Made by a program: the position numbers and the translations under genes. Of a DNA stretch of 64,000 nucleotides, positions 8,421-16,583 are shown one piece after another. The stretch is from DATJMJ01 sp035508795 (GTDB lineage Bacteria; Actinomycetota; Acidimicrobiia; Acidimicrobiales; Palsa-688), in contig DATJMJ010000023.1 of the NCBI GenBank assembly GCA_035508795.1, positions 1 through 64,000 of the forward strand. The letters run 5' to 3'. The notes beneath the pieces are model-generated. The model saw only the letters and a program-made list of their open reading frames with translations. It was not told the origin of the DNA and searched no databases. Position 1 is the first letter of the stretch. Every line of letters begins with the position of its first letter.

Positions 8421-10432
8421 TGCTCAGGCACCCATACACGCATAGCTGCCGGGCCACGGTTCGCCCAGGCGTAATAGGGCACCGCAGTCAGCTCCGAACT
8501 AACCCCTGCATCGTCGGCTCGAGCGGCCGGCGCGCTATTGGACAGTGCCACCGTTTCCTCCCCGGTTGTCGTTTTGTAGAGAGGCGCCGTTCCGGTGCTT
8601 CGACGGACGACGCCATTGGCTTTGATAACCGTTATACCACCTAGTAAATCCGGACGAGCCGCGGCTCTAAGGCTACCCCCGCCCAGCCACAGTTCGTCGA
8701 CGGGGGTGCGGGCCGGCTGGTCGTGCTGTTCGAGACAGTAAACGAAGGGGCCCATCTCGAGCGCCACGCAGCCTCGCACGGCGTCGACCTCGGGGCTCGG
8801 TCGCGACCTTCGTGGTTTGACAGGCAGCTCCAGCACGACCTCATCGCCCTGCTCCCAATTACGGAACAGGCGTGTGTAGGTCCCCGGCACGGGCTCGGGG
8901 CCGGCCGCCCGGCCGTTGACGCGAAGGGAGGCTCCGCCAGCCCACTGCGGGACCCGCAGGGCCAGCTCCCACGGCCGGCCGAGAGCCTCGCCGAGGCGCA
9001 CGCAAACCTCACCGTCCCATGGGTAATTGGTCTCGACCTCCAACCGCGAAGGGCCGTGAACGGCCCTGGCGTCGATCGACATGCTTGCGTACTGGTGAAG
9101 CTGCACCCCCTCCGGCCCACCGCTCACGAAGTAGTGATGGAGCGACGCGATCATGCGCATCAGGTTGGTCGGGCAACAGGACGTGGCAAACCAGGGGCGC
9201 CGCCCGTTGGCAGGGCCAGGGGGCTCGGCGTCGTCGCCGGCCTGTGCCGCTTCGGCCCGCAGGCGCAGCGTGTTGACGTAAAAAAACCGGTCGCCGGAGA
9301 GGGAAACCCCCGGCAGGACCCCGTTGTAAAGCGTGCGCTCGATGAGCTCTGCATAGTCGGGATCCCCGGTCTTCAAAAGGAGGCGCCAGGCCCACTGCAC
9401 GCTGGCGACCGCTGCGCAGGTTTCGCAATAAGCGCGGTCCGGCGGCAATTCGTAGGCATCCCCGAAGGCTTCCCCGTCCCAGCGGGCGCCAAGACCTCCC
9501 GTGATGTAGGCCTTGGAGGAGACAGTGCTTGCCCACTGCCCCTTTACTGCTGCCAGGAGCTGCTCGTCATCGGTCTCGGTGGCGAGGTCCGTCGCCCCGC
9601 AAGCCAGGTAGAGGGCGCGCACTGCATGGCCTTCGAGGCTGGTGGCTTCCCGGACCGGTACCCGGTCGGAGAAGTACGACGGGCCGAAGCGCCCCGAGCT
9701 GAGGACGCGCTTGCCGCGCTGAGCAATCAAATGGCGGCTCAGCTCGAGGTACGTGCGGTCCCCCGTGTGGCGGCTGAGCTCGACAAGGGCCATCTCGATG
9801 AGCGGGTGGCCACAGGTCCCGGGGGCCTTGCCGGGCCCGAAAGTCTCGTTGATTTGGCTCGCCGCACGGCGTGCCACATCCAGCAGGCCGGCGCCCGCAC
9901 CGGTCCTCGCGAGAGCTACCGCCGCCTGCGCCAACGCGCCCACGTTGAAGATCTCGTGGTTGAAGGCGAGATCGGCAAAGCGCCCTGAGCCTTTGGCGGC
10001 CACCTGGACGAAGGTATTGAGGTAACCGTCGTCGTCCTGGGCGGCGGCCACCAAAGGGACCGTGCCGAGCACCCAGGTGGCAAGCTGCGCCCGGGGCCGG
10101 CGAGCAAGCTCCCATGCGACCGCCTCCAGCCACTTGTACACTTCGCCGTCCTCGTAGACAGGCCCGTGGTACTGGCCCGTGCCGCGACGGGCTGCAGAAC
10201 GGAAGTTCTCGAAGGCGCCGGCTTGTTCGAGCTGGTCATGGCCGGCAGGGACCGTCGTCGAGCCGTTGACCTCCTGGCGCTTCGCCCAAAATCCGGCGTT
10301 GATGCGGACGGAGGCGAACGGGAGTGGCAAGAACCGCAAGTCCGCTCCAACGGTTGGCTCGACAGGCCCACCGGTGCCACGTTCGAGGACGTAGCCGGCC
10401 CGTAGCGCTGCGGGGCTTGTTTGGTCTGTCAC
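8417..10432 (-). CDS. glycoside hydrolase family 127 (beta-L-arabinofuranosidase type)
   Basis: A 671-aa enzyme of the GH127 (DUF1680) family, whose founding member HypBA1 removes beta-L-arabinofuranose from glycans using a zinc-bound cysteine nucleophile. The HypBA1 ligand set is present: Glu337 and Cys339 in YCETC, and the pair Cys419-Cys420 in SCCPTN, in the same order and spacing. The (alpha/alpha)6 barrel region covers roughly residues 50-440 and the beta-rich C-terminus the rest. There is no signal peptide, so it is likely cytoplasmic and acts on imported oligosaccharides. Start is GTG 10432. It is the first gene of the minus-strand operon with the aldolase and MalG permease, and is divergent from the LLM gene. 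Confidence 0.9.
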   Translation of the reverse strand: MTDQTSPAALRAGYVLERGTGGPVEPTVGADLRFLPLPFASVRINAGFWAKRQEVNGSTTVPAGHDQLEQAGAFENFRSAARRGTGQYHGPVYEDGEVYKWLEAVAWELARRPRAQLATWVLGTVPLVAAAQDDDGYLNTFVQVAAKGSGRFADLAFNHEIFNVGALAQAAVALARTGAGAGLLDVARRAASQINETFGPGKAPGTCGHPLIEMALVELSRHTGDRTYLELSRHLIAQRGKRVLSSGRFGPSYFSDRVPVREATSLEGHAVRALYLACGATDLATETDDEQLLAAVKGQWASTVSSKAYITGGLGARWDGEAFGDAYELPPDRAYCETCAAVASVQWAWRLLLKTGDPDYAELIERTLYNGVLPGVSLSGDRFFYVNTLRLRAEAAQAGDDAEPPGPANGRRPWFATSCCPTNLMRMIASLHHYFVSGGPEGVQLHQYASMSIDARAVHGPSRLEVETNYPWDGEVCVRLGEALGRPWELALRVPQWAGGASLRVNGRAAGPEPVPGTYTRLFRNWEQGDEVVLELPVKPRRSRPSPEVDAVRGCVALEMGPFVYCLEQHDQPARTPVDELWLGGGSLRAAARPDLLGGITVIKANGVVRRSTGTAPLYKTTTGEETVALSNSAPAARADDAGVSSELTAVPYYAWANRGPAAMRVWVPEQ

Positions 10433-10509
10433 AGGCTTGGCCCTTTCGGATTGCAGACCGCCATTGCCGCAGCTACCATACCGGCCGCTGGCGGCTCTGA
10501 AGGAGGACC

Positions 10510-11481
10510 ATGGACGTCTACGTAATGGTGGGCAACGTCGGTGACATCGAGGACTTGCGTGCCAGTACCCTCAGGTGGGAAGCCCTCGGGGTGGCGGGCA
10601 TCCTTGTTACGGACCATCTTTTTTTCTCCCCCGAACCGGGTGAAGACGCAGTTGTACGGCCACCCGACCCGGTCGTCGTGCTTTCGGCTCTCGGAGCTCT
10701 CTCCGAGCGAATGGTGATCGGTTCGGTCGTCGCAAATGTCGGCCTGCTGCACCCGGCGCTCCTCATCCGCCATTTCGCACAGCTTGCCGCCCTCTATGGC
10801 GGCCAGCGCGTCCTGGCCGGGCTCGGGGCAGGGTGGAACGGCGAGGAGTTCGCGGCGCTCGGCACCACCATGCCGAGCCACGGAGCGCGCCTCGACCGGC
10901 TGGCGGAAACCTGCCAGCTCTGGCACCAGCTGTTCAGGGAGGGGGCCGGCTCGATCGAGGGCAAGGAGGTCGTCGTCCGCGACTTGCCGACGGCGCCGGT
11001 GCCGGCACAGCCACCCCGGCTCATGCTCGGTGGCGGGTCGCCACGGCTGCTCGAGATGGCGGGCAAGTGGGCAGACCACATCGACTTGAACGCGACATCT
11101 CGCGCCAAGCCGTTGCCGCGCCTACCGTCGCGGCGTGACGACCTGCTCCGCAAGCTGAGCACGACGATCGCCGACGTGGAGGCGGCGGTAGAGGCCTTGG
11201 GGGCCGCGGCCACGGCTGCCGGCCGCCGTCCCGAGGACATCACGCGCTCGATCATGGCACTGGTGTTGTCCAAGGACGCTCACTCGCTCCGCGCAGGGCT
11301 GGCAGAAACAGGTGTCGACCCCTCGGACTGCGCCTACGTCATCCCCACGGGCCCCGAGGAGATCGTGCCGGCTATCGCCGAGCGCCAACGCCGTTTCGGC
11401 TTGTCGGTGCTGTTCGTCTCCGACGGGCCGCACCTCGGCGACATCGTGCGCGCCGCCGCATCGGTACCCGGCCCGTCCTGA
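10510..11481 (+). CDS. LLM-class (luciferase-like) F420/FMN-dependent oxidoreductase
   Basis: A 323-aa TIM-barrel flavin/deazaflavin enzyme. Typical signals are TDHLFF near residue 35, SVVANVGLLHPALL (the cis-peptide region of F420-dependent members), AGLGAGWNGEEF at about residues 102-115, and LMLGGGSPRLLEMAGKWAD in the middle. Start ATG 10510 is preceded by a good site, AGGAGG. The actinobacterial setting favours F420 over FMN, but the sequence alone does not prove the cofactor. The substrate is unknown. It is divergent from GH127 (77 bp between starts) and convergent with the alpha/beta hydrolase. Confidence 0.87.
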   Translation: MDVYVMVGNVGDIEDLRASTLRWEALGVAGILVTDHLFFSPEPGEDAVVRPPDPVVVLSALGALSERMVIGSVVANVGLLHPALLIRHFAQLAALYGGQRVLAGLGAGWNGEEFAALGTTMPSHGARLDRLAETCQLWHQLFREGAGSIEGKEVVVRDLPTAPVPAQPPRLMLGGGSPRLLEMAGKWADHIDLNATSRAKPLPRLPSRRDDLLRKLSTTIADVEAAVEALGAAATAAGRRPEDITRSIMALVLSKDAHSLRAGLAETGVDPSDCAYVIPTGPEEIVPAIAERQRRFGLSVLFVSDGPHLGDIVRAAASVPGPS

Positions 11482-11560
11482 CCCCGCAGGGTCGCTGCGC
11501 TAACGGGCGGGGGTGCCCTGGTGCCTTTGGCCGCGCCCGCAGCGGTCGCCGGGGCGCCTC

Positions 11561-12562
11561 TCAGCCGAGAAAGGCGTTGACGGCGCTTATGAACTCGGCG
11601 TAATCCTGGAACAAGAAGGCGTGACCGGCATCGGGGTAGAGATGGACCTTGGACCCCTTGATCGCATCTGCCAGGAGGTAAGCGTTTTGCGCCGGGTCGA
11701 GCGCGTCGGCAGTACCGTCCGCCACCAGCGCCGGGGCCCCGATCCGCGTGACTTCCCTTCCGGCAGGGTCCTTCCCCTCGATCCATTGCCCGACTGCGCT
11801 GCTTTGAGCCACAAGCACGGAGGCGGGAGCTGTGTAGAACCCCGGGTACTGGAGAAGGCCGAAGGCGTAGGCGCGCGCAGCTGCACCCTGCCCGGGCGGG
11901 AAGAGCGCCGAGAGCACGACGGCCGGGTCGGGGCTCGCCAGCTTGGCGGCAGCTGCCGCCGGTACCGCAAGAGCCTTACCGTTGCCGACCTGGGTGGCAG
12001 CCAGCACCAGCCTCGTCACTTGGCCCGGATGGAGGACTGCAAGGGCCTGAGCCGTCATGCCGCCCATCGACCAACCGAGGACGGCTACCTTGCCGAGATG
12101 GAGAGCGTCCAGTAAAGCGCTCGCTTGCGCGGCCATTGCATCGATCGTCAGCGTCCCACGCACCTGAGCCGTACCGCCCACCCCGGCGTTGTCCATCATG
12201 ACGACCCTGTGGGACCGGGCCAGCTGGTCTACGAAATCCGGCGCCCAGTTGTCCATCGAACCCAAGTAGCCCATGAGCAAAAGAAGAGGGCTGCCGGTCC
12301 CGATCTCGCGGTAACCGATGGCACCGTCGGTGGTGTGGGCAACCATTGTCGGCGCGCTCGTCGCGTGGGGCGGCGATGGGACCGAGGCAGCTGGCGAGCG
12401 AGACGCTGCGCCCACGACGAGCGCGCCGGCCACCGGCGTGGACGCATCCGCCGGCGTGAAGGCACCCCCGGCCAGGAGCGCAACGGCAAGGAGCGCGCCC
12501 GCCAGGTGGAGGCACCGGCGGACCGAAGGAGAAGAGCTGCGCGACGGGGCGATCGATATCAC
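11561..12562 (-). CDS. secreted alpha/beta hydrolase
   Basis: A 333-aa protein with a signal peptide (HLAGALLAVALLAGGAF, then cleavage near ADAS) and an alpha/beta hydrolase core from about residue 75. The oxyanion region is LLLLMGYLGSMDNW. The nucleophile elbow is GWSMGG, the acid probably Asp in VADGTADALDP, and the His in DAGHAFLF, so the triad is complete. The family includes esterases, lipases and peroxidases; the substrate cannot be assigned. It is divergent from corA with about 73 bp between the starts. Confidence 0.85.
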   Translation of the reverse strand: MISIAPSRSSSPSVRRCLHLAGALLAVALLAGGAFTPADASTPVAGALVVGAASRSPAASVPSPPHATSAPTMVAHTTDGAIGYREIGTGSPLLLLMGYLGSMDNWAPDFVDQLARSHRVVMMDNAGVGGTAQVRGTLTIDAMAAQASALLDALHLGKVAVLGWSMGGMTAQALAVLHPGQVTRLVLAATQVGNGKALAVPAAAAAKLASPDPAVVLSALFPPGQGAAARAYAFGLLQYPGFYTAPASVLVAQSSAVGQWIEGKDPAGREVTRIGAPALVADGTADALDPAQNAYLLADAIKGSKVHLYPDAGHAFLFQDYAEFISAVNAFLG

Positions 12563-12635
12563 CTCGCCACGCTACCGAGGCTTGCCCGACCATGGCGAGC
12601 ACCGCGTCACCTCGGAGGTATTGTCCCATCCCGGG

Positions 12636-13778
12636 ATGGCCAGCCAATTGGTGACCATGGACGGCTCGCACCTCGAGCCAACCCGGCAGGAGGTCGAACG
12701 CCTCCTGGCATCCTCGGCGCCCTTCTGGCTCGACCTGGAAGTCGCCGAGGCGACCGGCGCAGCCGCCGCACCCGGGGGCCAAGCGGGCAGCACTGGCTGG
12801 GAGCACCGGGCAGATTGGACGGGGTGGCGGGAGATCCTCGCAAACACGTTCCACTTCCACCCGCTCGCGCTCGAAGACGCCGAGCATTTTGGCCAGCGGC
12901 CGAAGCTCGATGCCTATGACAACTTCACTTTCCTGGTCGTCTACGGGCCGGACCAGCATGGGGACCTCGTCGAAGTTCACTGCTTCTACGCAAAGAACTT
13001 TCTAGTAACGGTCCACCGGCGCACGTGCCCGGCGTTCGGCGAGGTCCTGAAGCGGCTGCAAATGTCCAACGAAGCCGTGACTGTGCTCATGGTCTTCTAC
13101 CGCCTCGTAGACAGCCTGGTCGACGGGTACTTCCCGATTTTGTCGCTGCTCGACGACCAGATCGACGAACTGGAGGACGAGATCCTCCGCCAGCCGACCG
13201 AGGAACAGCTCGGTCAGTTGTTCGACCTCAAACGGAGCCTGATCGCCCTGCGCAAGATCGTGACACCGCAACGGGACGTTTTTGCCACCCTCGTCGGCAG
13301 CGACGCTCTGCCGGGGATGACCCCCGAAACCGAGCGCTACTTCCGCGATATTTACGACCACCTCGTCCGGGTCAACGACCTCGTCGACAGTTACCGGGAC
13401 CTGATGAGCGGCGCCCTCGACACGCACCTGTCGACCGTGTCCAACAGGCTCAATGTCGTGATGAAGCAATTGACGATAATTGCGACCGTGTTCTTGCCGC
13501 TAAGTTTCCTGACCGGGTTCTTCGGCCAGAACTTCAGCTGGATGACAAACCACTTGAGCGGCTTGGCGGTGTTCCTGAGCGTCGGCATCGGCACCCAGGT
13601 TCTCGTCGTGGTCGGGCTCGTCGTCATGTTCCGCAAGAGGGGGTGGCTTTCGTCGGACGCGACCGTACCGCCCCCGGTACCCTCGCGGCGCCAGGCTCTC
13701 CCATTGCATTTGCGCTGGGCGACCATCAGGCCGCTCCACGGCCCCCGCGCCAAGGCGGGCCCACCGGCTACAAAATGA
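12636..13778 (+). CDS. corA: CorA-family magnesium/divalent cation transporter
   Basis: About 380 aa. The cytosolic alpha/beta domain covers roughly residues 1-200, followed by a long helix and two C-terminal membrane segments. The first segment ends at the pore signature, here Gly297-Gln-Asn (GFFGQNF), the GQN variant of the usual GMN. The second segment (LAVFLSVGIGTQVLVVVGLVVMF, about residues 310-332) is followed by a basic tail. CorA is a homopentameric channel gated by cytosolic Mg2+. Start is uncertain: GGAGG at 12614-12618 is 2 nt from TTG 12621 and 17 nt from ATG 12636; ATG is used here. The gene is divergent from the secreted hydrolase. Confidence 0.88.
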   Translation: MASQLVTMDGSHLEPTRQEVERLLASSAPFWLDLEVAEATGAAAAPGGQAGSTGWEHRADWTGWREILANTFHFHPLALEDAEHFGQRPKLDAYDNFTFLVVYGPDQHGDLVEVHCFYAKNFLVTVHRRTCPAFGEVLKRLQMSNEAVTVLMVFYRLVDSLVDGYFPILSLLDDQIDELEDEILRQPTEEQLGQLFDLKRSLIALRKIVTPQRDVFATLVGSDALPGMTPETERYFRDIYDHLVRVNDLVDSYRDLMSGALDTHLSTVSNRLNVVMKQLTIIATVFLPLSFLTGFFGQNFSWMTNHLSGLAVFLSVGIGTQVLVVVGLVVMFRKRGWLSSDATVPPPVPSRRQALPLHLRWATIRPLHGPRAKAGPPATK

Positions 13779-13817
13779 CGGCCTGGCCCCAGGGTGGACG
13801 GGCTCGGGCGACGAACT

Positions 13818-14516
13818 TCACTGAAAAGGACGTGTGTCTTCGCGTCCGATGACCCCTTCGTACACCGCAATGGCAACGGCCTGTAAGCGGGTATGAGCTC
13901 CCAGTTTGTTGAGGATGCTCTTCACATGGTTGCGCACCGTGTTGAGGCTGATGTTGAGCTGTTCGGCGATCTCCTTGTTCGGCAGGCCCCCCGCAAGCAA
14001 TTTGAGGATCTCGAGCTCGCGTCGCCCGAGGTTGATGAGGGTCACATCGTCCGCCCGGCGACGGGCACCTGACCCTGCCGCCCCTTGGGGCCGCAGGTCG
14101 AGCTCGTCCCTGCTCAGGCCCTTGGTAGTGCTTGTGATTTCGCGCACGAACACCACCGCCGAAACGCCCCTTCCTGTCTCGAAGAGCCAAGCCAGTAGCT
14201 GCAAATCGAGCCATGAGCCGTTACTGTGGCGCCCGTCGGCCAGCAACGAGACCGACCTCGGTAGCCCGGGGGGCCCGAACGTACCGGCCACCCCGAGCAT
14301 CGAAGCGCCTAGCTGGGCGCTTTGGGGTACAAGTACGGAGAGATGTCGGCCAATTAACTCAGTACTTTCGTACCCGAACAGCGCTTCAACCTGACGGTCT
14401 GCAACGCCGATCACCCCTTGCTCGTCCACGATCAACAGGCCGTCCGCCTCCGAGCGGGCCGGGCCTCGCCGCCAGGTGCCGGGCAGTTGCGGGCCCGGCC
14501 AGGCACCCGCCATCAC
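13818..14516 (-). CDS. PAS domain-containing LuxR-type transcriptional regulator
   Basis: A 232-aa one-component regulator. A PAS fold covers about residues 24-128 (GLLIVDEQGVIGVAD, then LFGYESTELIG, a classic PAS core). A LuxR/GerE helix-turn-helix covers about 163-222 (LGRRELEILKLLAGG, NKEIAEQLNISLNTVRNHV). There is no receiver domain, so the signal probably enters through PAS. Start is GTG 14516 or ATG 14513, next to an AAGGGT site. It is divergent from the GGDEF gene across 270 bp containing a perfect palindrome (14560-14575), so it is a candidate regulator of both genes. Confidence 0.88.
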   Translation of the reverse strand: MMAGAWPGPQLPGTWRRGPARSEADGLLIVDEQGVIGVADRQVEALFGYESTELIGRHLSVLVPQSAQLGASMLGVAGTFGPPGLPRSVSLLADGRHSNGSWLDLQLLAWLFETGRGVSAVVFVREITSTTKGLSRDELDLRPQGAAGSGARRRADDVTLINLGRRELEILKLLAGGLPNKEIAEQLNISLNTVRNHVKSILNKLGAHTRLQAVAIAVYEGVIGREDTRPFQ

Positions 14517-14559
14517 ACCCTTACCGTTTTACGAGGCTCGACGGTGCACGTGCCAAAAT

Positions 14560-14575
14560 CTTAGGTATTCCTAAG
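14560..14575. promoter_or_regulatory. palindromic operator candidate between the PAS-LuxR and GGDEF genes
   Basis: CTTAGG-TATT-CCTAAG is a perfect 6+6 inverted repeat with a 4-bp AT-rich spacer, 44 bp upstream of the PAS-LuxR start. LuxR/NarL-type dimers bind short inverted repeats of this size, so autoregulation is a reasonable guess. The rest of the 270-bp gap holds AT-rich TATATATT at 14645-14652 but no clear, well-spaced promoter. Confidence 0.45.
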
Positions 14576-14786
14576 TGGGCGTCTGCACGCGCCCGTGACG
14601 CGATTGCGCCATTGACAGATGCGCATAAGGGACGGGCCCTCGGGTATATATTCGGGCGAAGGTTCGGCCCCACGGAAGGTACGTCCCCAAAAAAGCAGGA
14701 GCCCGTTGCACAGGCTCGGCTCAGCACGACGGGGCAAGCGTGACCACAATCGCAATCAGCTGACGTGACTTAGCACCGCACAGACG

Positions 14787-16502
14787 GTGAGAAAAGAACG
14801 TGAACCGGTGGACGAAGCTCTTCCAGCCGCCACAGGGCCTGGCTTGGTCGAGGCGGGAACGCGCGCTGGCTTCCTCGGACCGGTAGGTGCCGTCTCCGGG
14901 CACGGGCGAAAGGTGACAGATATCCTGCCCGGCAAGCCGCCGCTGTCGCCGTCGCGGCTCGGCTTGCCTTCGCTGAGCCAGTTGGAGCCCCTTGCGGACA
15001 TGCTGCCAGACGCAGTAGTCCTCGCCGCCGAGGACGGGCGGATCGTGATGGTCAACCGCCAGGCTGAGCGGATGTTCAGTGCCTCTCGGGTGGACATGGT
15101 CGGCAAATCCGTCGAAATGCTCGTTCCCAAGGCCTACCGCTCGGCGCACAAGCGCGACCGGGCGCGGTACTGGGCCTGGCCCGAAGTCCGCCCCGTGGGC
15201 GAGGCACATGAATTGTCGGCCGAGCGCAGCGACGGGACCTGCTTCCCGGTAGAGATCTCGTTGAGCCCCGTCGATTTGGAAGAGGGCAGGTTTACGGCCG
15301 CCGCAGTACGCGACGTGAGCGCAGCCCGGCGGGCGTGGGCGGAGTTGCACGAGGCGCACATCACGCTCTCGGTCCAGCTAAAGGAGCTCGAAAGACGTAA
15401 CCGTGGCTTGCTCGGCATCAACCGGCTGTCCGAGATGCTTCAGGCGGTGCTGTCGGAGCCGGAAATCCACCAGATCATGCTCGAAAACGGGCCGCGGATG
15501 TTCCCCCTGTTATCGGCCAAGCTCTGGCTGCGCGACAATGCCTCCGAGCTGGTCGAGGCGGCATGGTGGGGGGATGCCTCGGCCGCAGGGATCCTGGCGC
15601 GCCCCGAGGACTGTTGGGCCATGCGGCTCGGTCGCGTCTGCGGGCTGCGCTACCCCGACAGCGCTCCTCGCTGCCCGCACGTGGATGCCCAAACCGATTA
15701 CCTCTGCATACCGATCGTTGCGCTGGACCAGTCGATCGGCGTGCTCCACCTCGTCCCCGAACCTTCGGGAGACGCTGCGGAGATCGACAGCGTCGACGAG
15801 GCCTTGGCCACGACGTTGATGGGCAATGTGGCGTTGTCAATTTCGAGTGTCAGGCTGCGCCAGGCGCTCGAGTTCCAAGCGGTGCGCGACCCGTTGAGCG
15901 GCCTGTTCAACCGCCGTTACATGGAGGAGGTGCTGGCGCGGGAATTGCAGCGCTCAGCACGCCACGCCCGCCCGTTGAGCTTTTTGATGCTCGATATTGA
16001 CCACTTCAAGTCGTTCAACGACACCTATGGTCACGACGCGGCGGACGCGCTCATCCGTGAACTTGCACGTCTGCTCGAGCGCAGCGTCCGGGCCGAGGAC
16101 GTGCCGTGCCGCTATGGAGGCGACGAAATGGTCGTCATCCTGCCCGATACTCCTCTCGACGGGGCGCGCAAGAAGGCCGACTCGCTACGCGATGCGGTGG
16201 CCAGGATGCGCACTTACCACCTTGGTGCTCGGTTGCCCGCGATCACGGTCCAGGTCGGGGTCTCTACCTACCCCGAGCAGGGAGAGGACGCAATGGCGCT
16301 CTTCCGGGTCGCAGATTCGGCGCTGCTACAGGCCAAGAACACACGCCGGGCCAACGAAAAACTCAACCACGTCGACCTGACGGCGAAAGTGCCCCGGTCC
16401 GTGCCGCAGGCCCAGCCTTTGGCGCAGACCGAGCTGCACCCCAAGCCGCAGGTTCAGGCCGGCCGCACCGCGCAGCGGGCCAAAAGCGCCGGCACTCCCT
16501 AG
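14787..16502 (+). CDS. diguanylate cyclase with PAS, GAF and GGDEF domains
   Basis: A 571-aa cytosolic enzyme that should make c-di-GMP from two GTP. PAS covers about residues 65-180 (DAVVLAAEDGRIVMVN), with a short coiled linker to about 210. GAF is about 215-355, including Cys and His residues in RCPHVDAQTDYLCIPI. The GGDEF domain is about 360-525. The signature is Gly444-Gly-Asp-Glu-Met448, so the catalytic GGDE is kept but the last Phe is Met. The inhibitory RxxD I-site is present as RAED, residues 435-438. The metal/substrate strand DIDHFKSFNDTYGH is intact. A Pro/Gln-rich tail follows. Start GTG 14787 is tentative. Its partner is the divergent PAS-LuxR gene. Confidence 0.9.
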   Translation: MRKEREPVDEALPAATGPGLVEAGTRAGFLGPVGAVSGHGRKVTDILPGKPPLSPSRLGLPSLSQLEPLADMLPDAVVLAAEDGRIVMVNRQAERMFSASRVDMVGKSVEMLVPKAYRSAHKRDRARYWAWPEVRPVGEAHELSAERSDGTCFPVEISLSPVDLEEGRFTAAAVRDVSAARRAWAELHEAHITLSVQLKELERRNRGLLGINRLSEMLQAVLSEPEIHQIMLENGPRMFPLLSAKLWLRDNASELVEAAWWGDASAAGILARPEDCWAMRLGRVCGLRYPDSAPRCPHVDAQTDYLCIPIVALDQSIGVLHLVPEPSGDAAEIDSVDEALATTLMGNVALSISSVRLRQALEFQAVRDPLSGLFNRRYMEEVLARELQRSARHARPLSFLMLDIDHFKSFNDTYGHDAADALIRELARLLERSVRAEDVPCRYGGDEMVVILPDTPLDGARKKADSLRDAVARMRTYHLGARLPAITVQVGVSTYPEQGEDAMALFRVADSALLQAKNTRRANEKLNHVDLTAKVPRSVPQAQPLAQTELHPKPQVQAGRTAQRAKSAGTP

Positions 16503-16583
16503 AGCGGTCGAAGGCGGCGGGCCCGCGGGCGAACGAGCGACCCGGGACCACGGCCCTACAACAATTGACCTGTAAAGAGCGGG

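Noticed and set aside
8723..9988. 421-codon plus-strand frame inside GH127
   Set aside because: GH127 on the minus strand has an intact catalytic site and domain order; the opposite frame has no family signal.
14600..14786. Possible riboswitch (c-di-GMP GEMM type) before the GGDEF gene
   Set aside because: I looked for the conserved GEMM core and tetraloop-receptor pattern and did not find it; only short GC stems are present.
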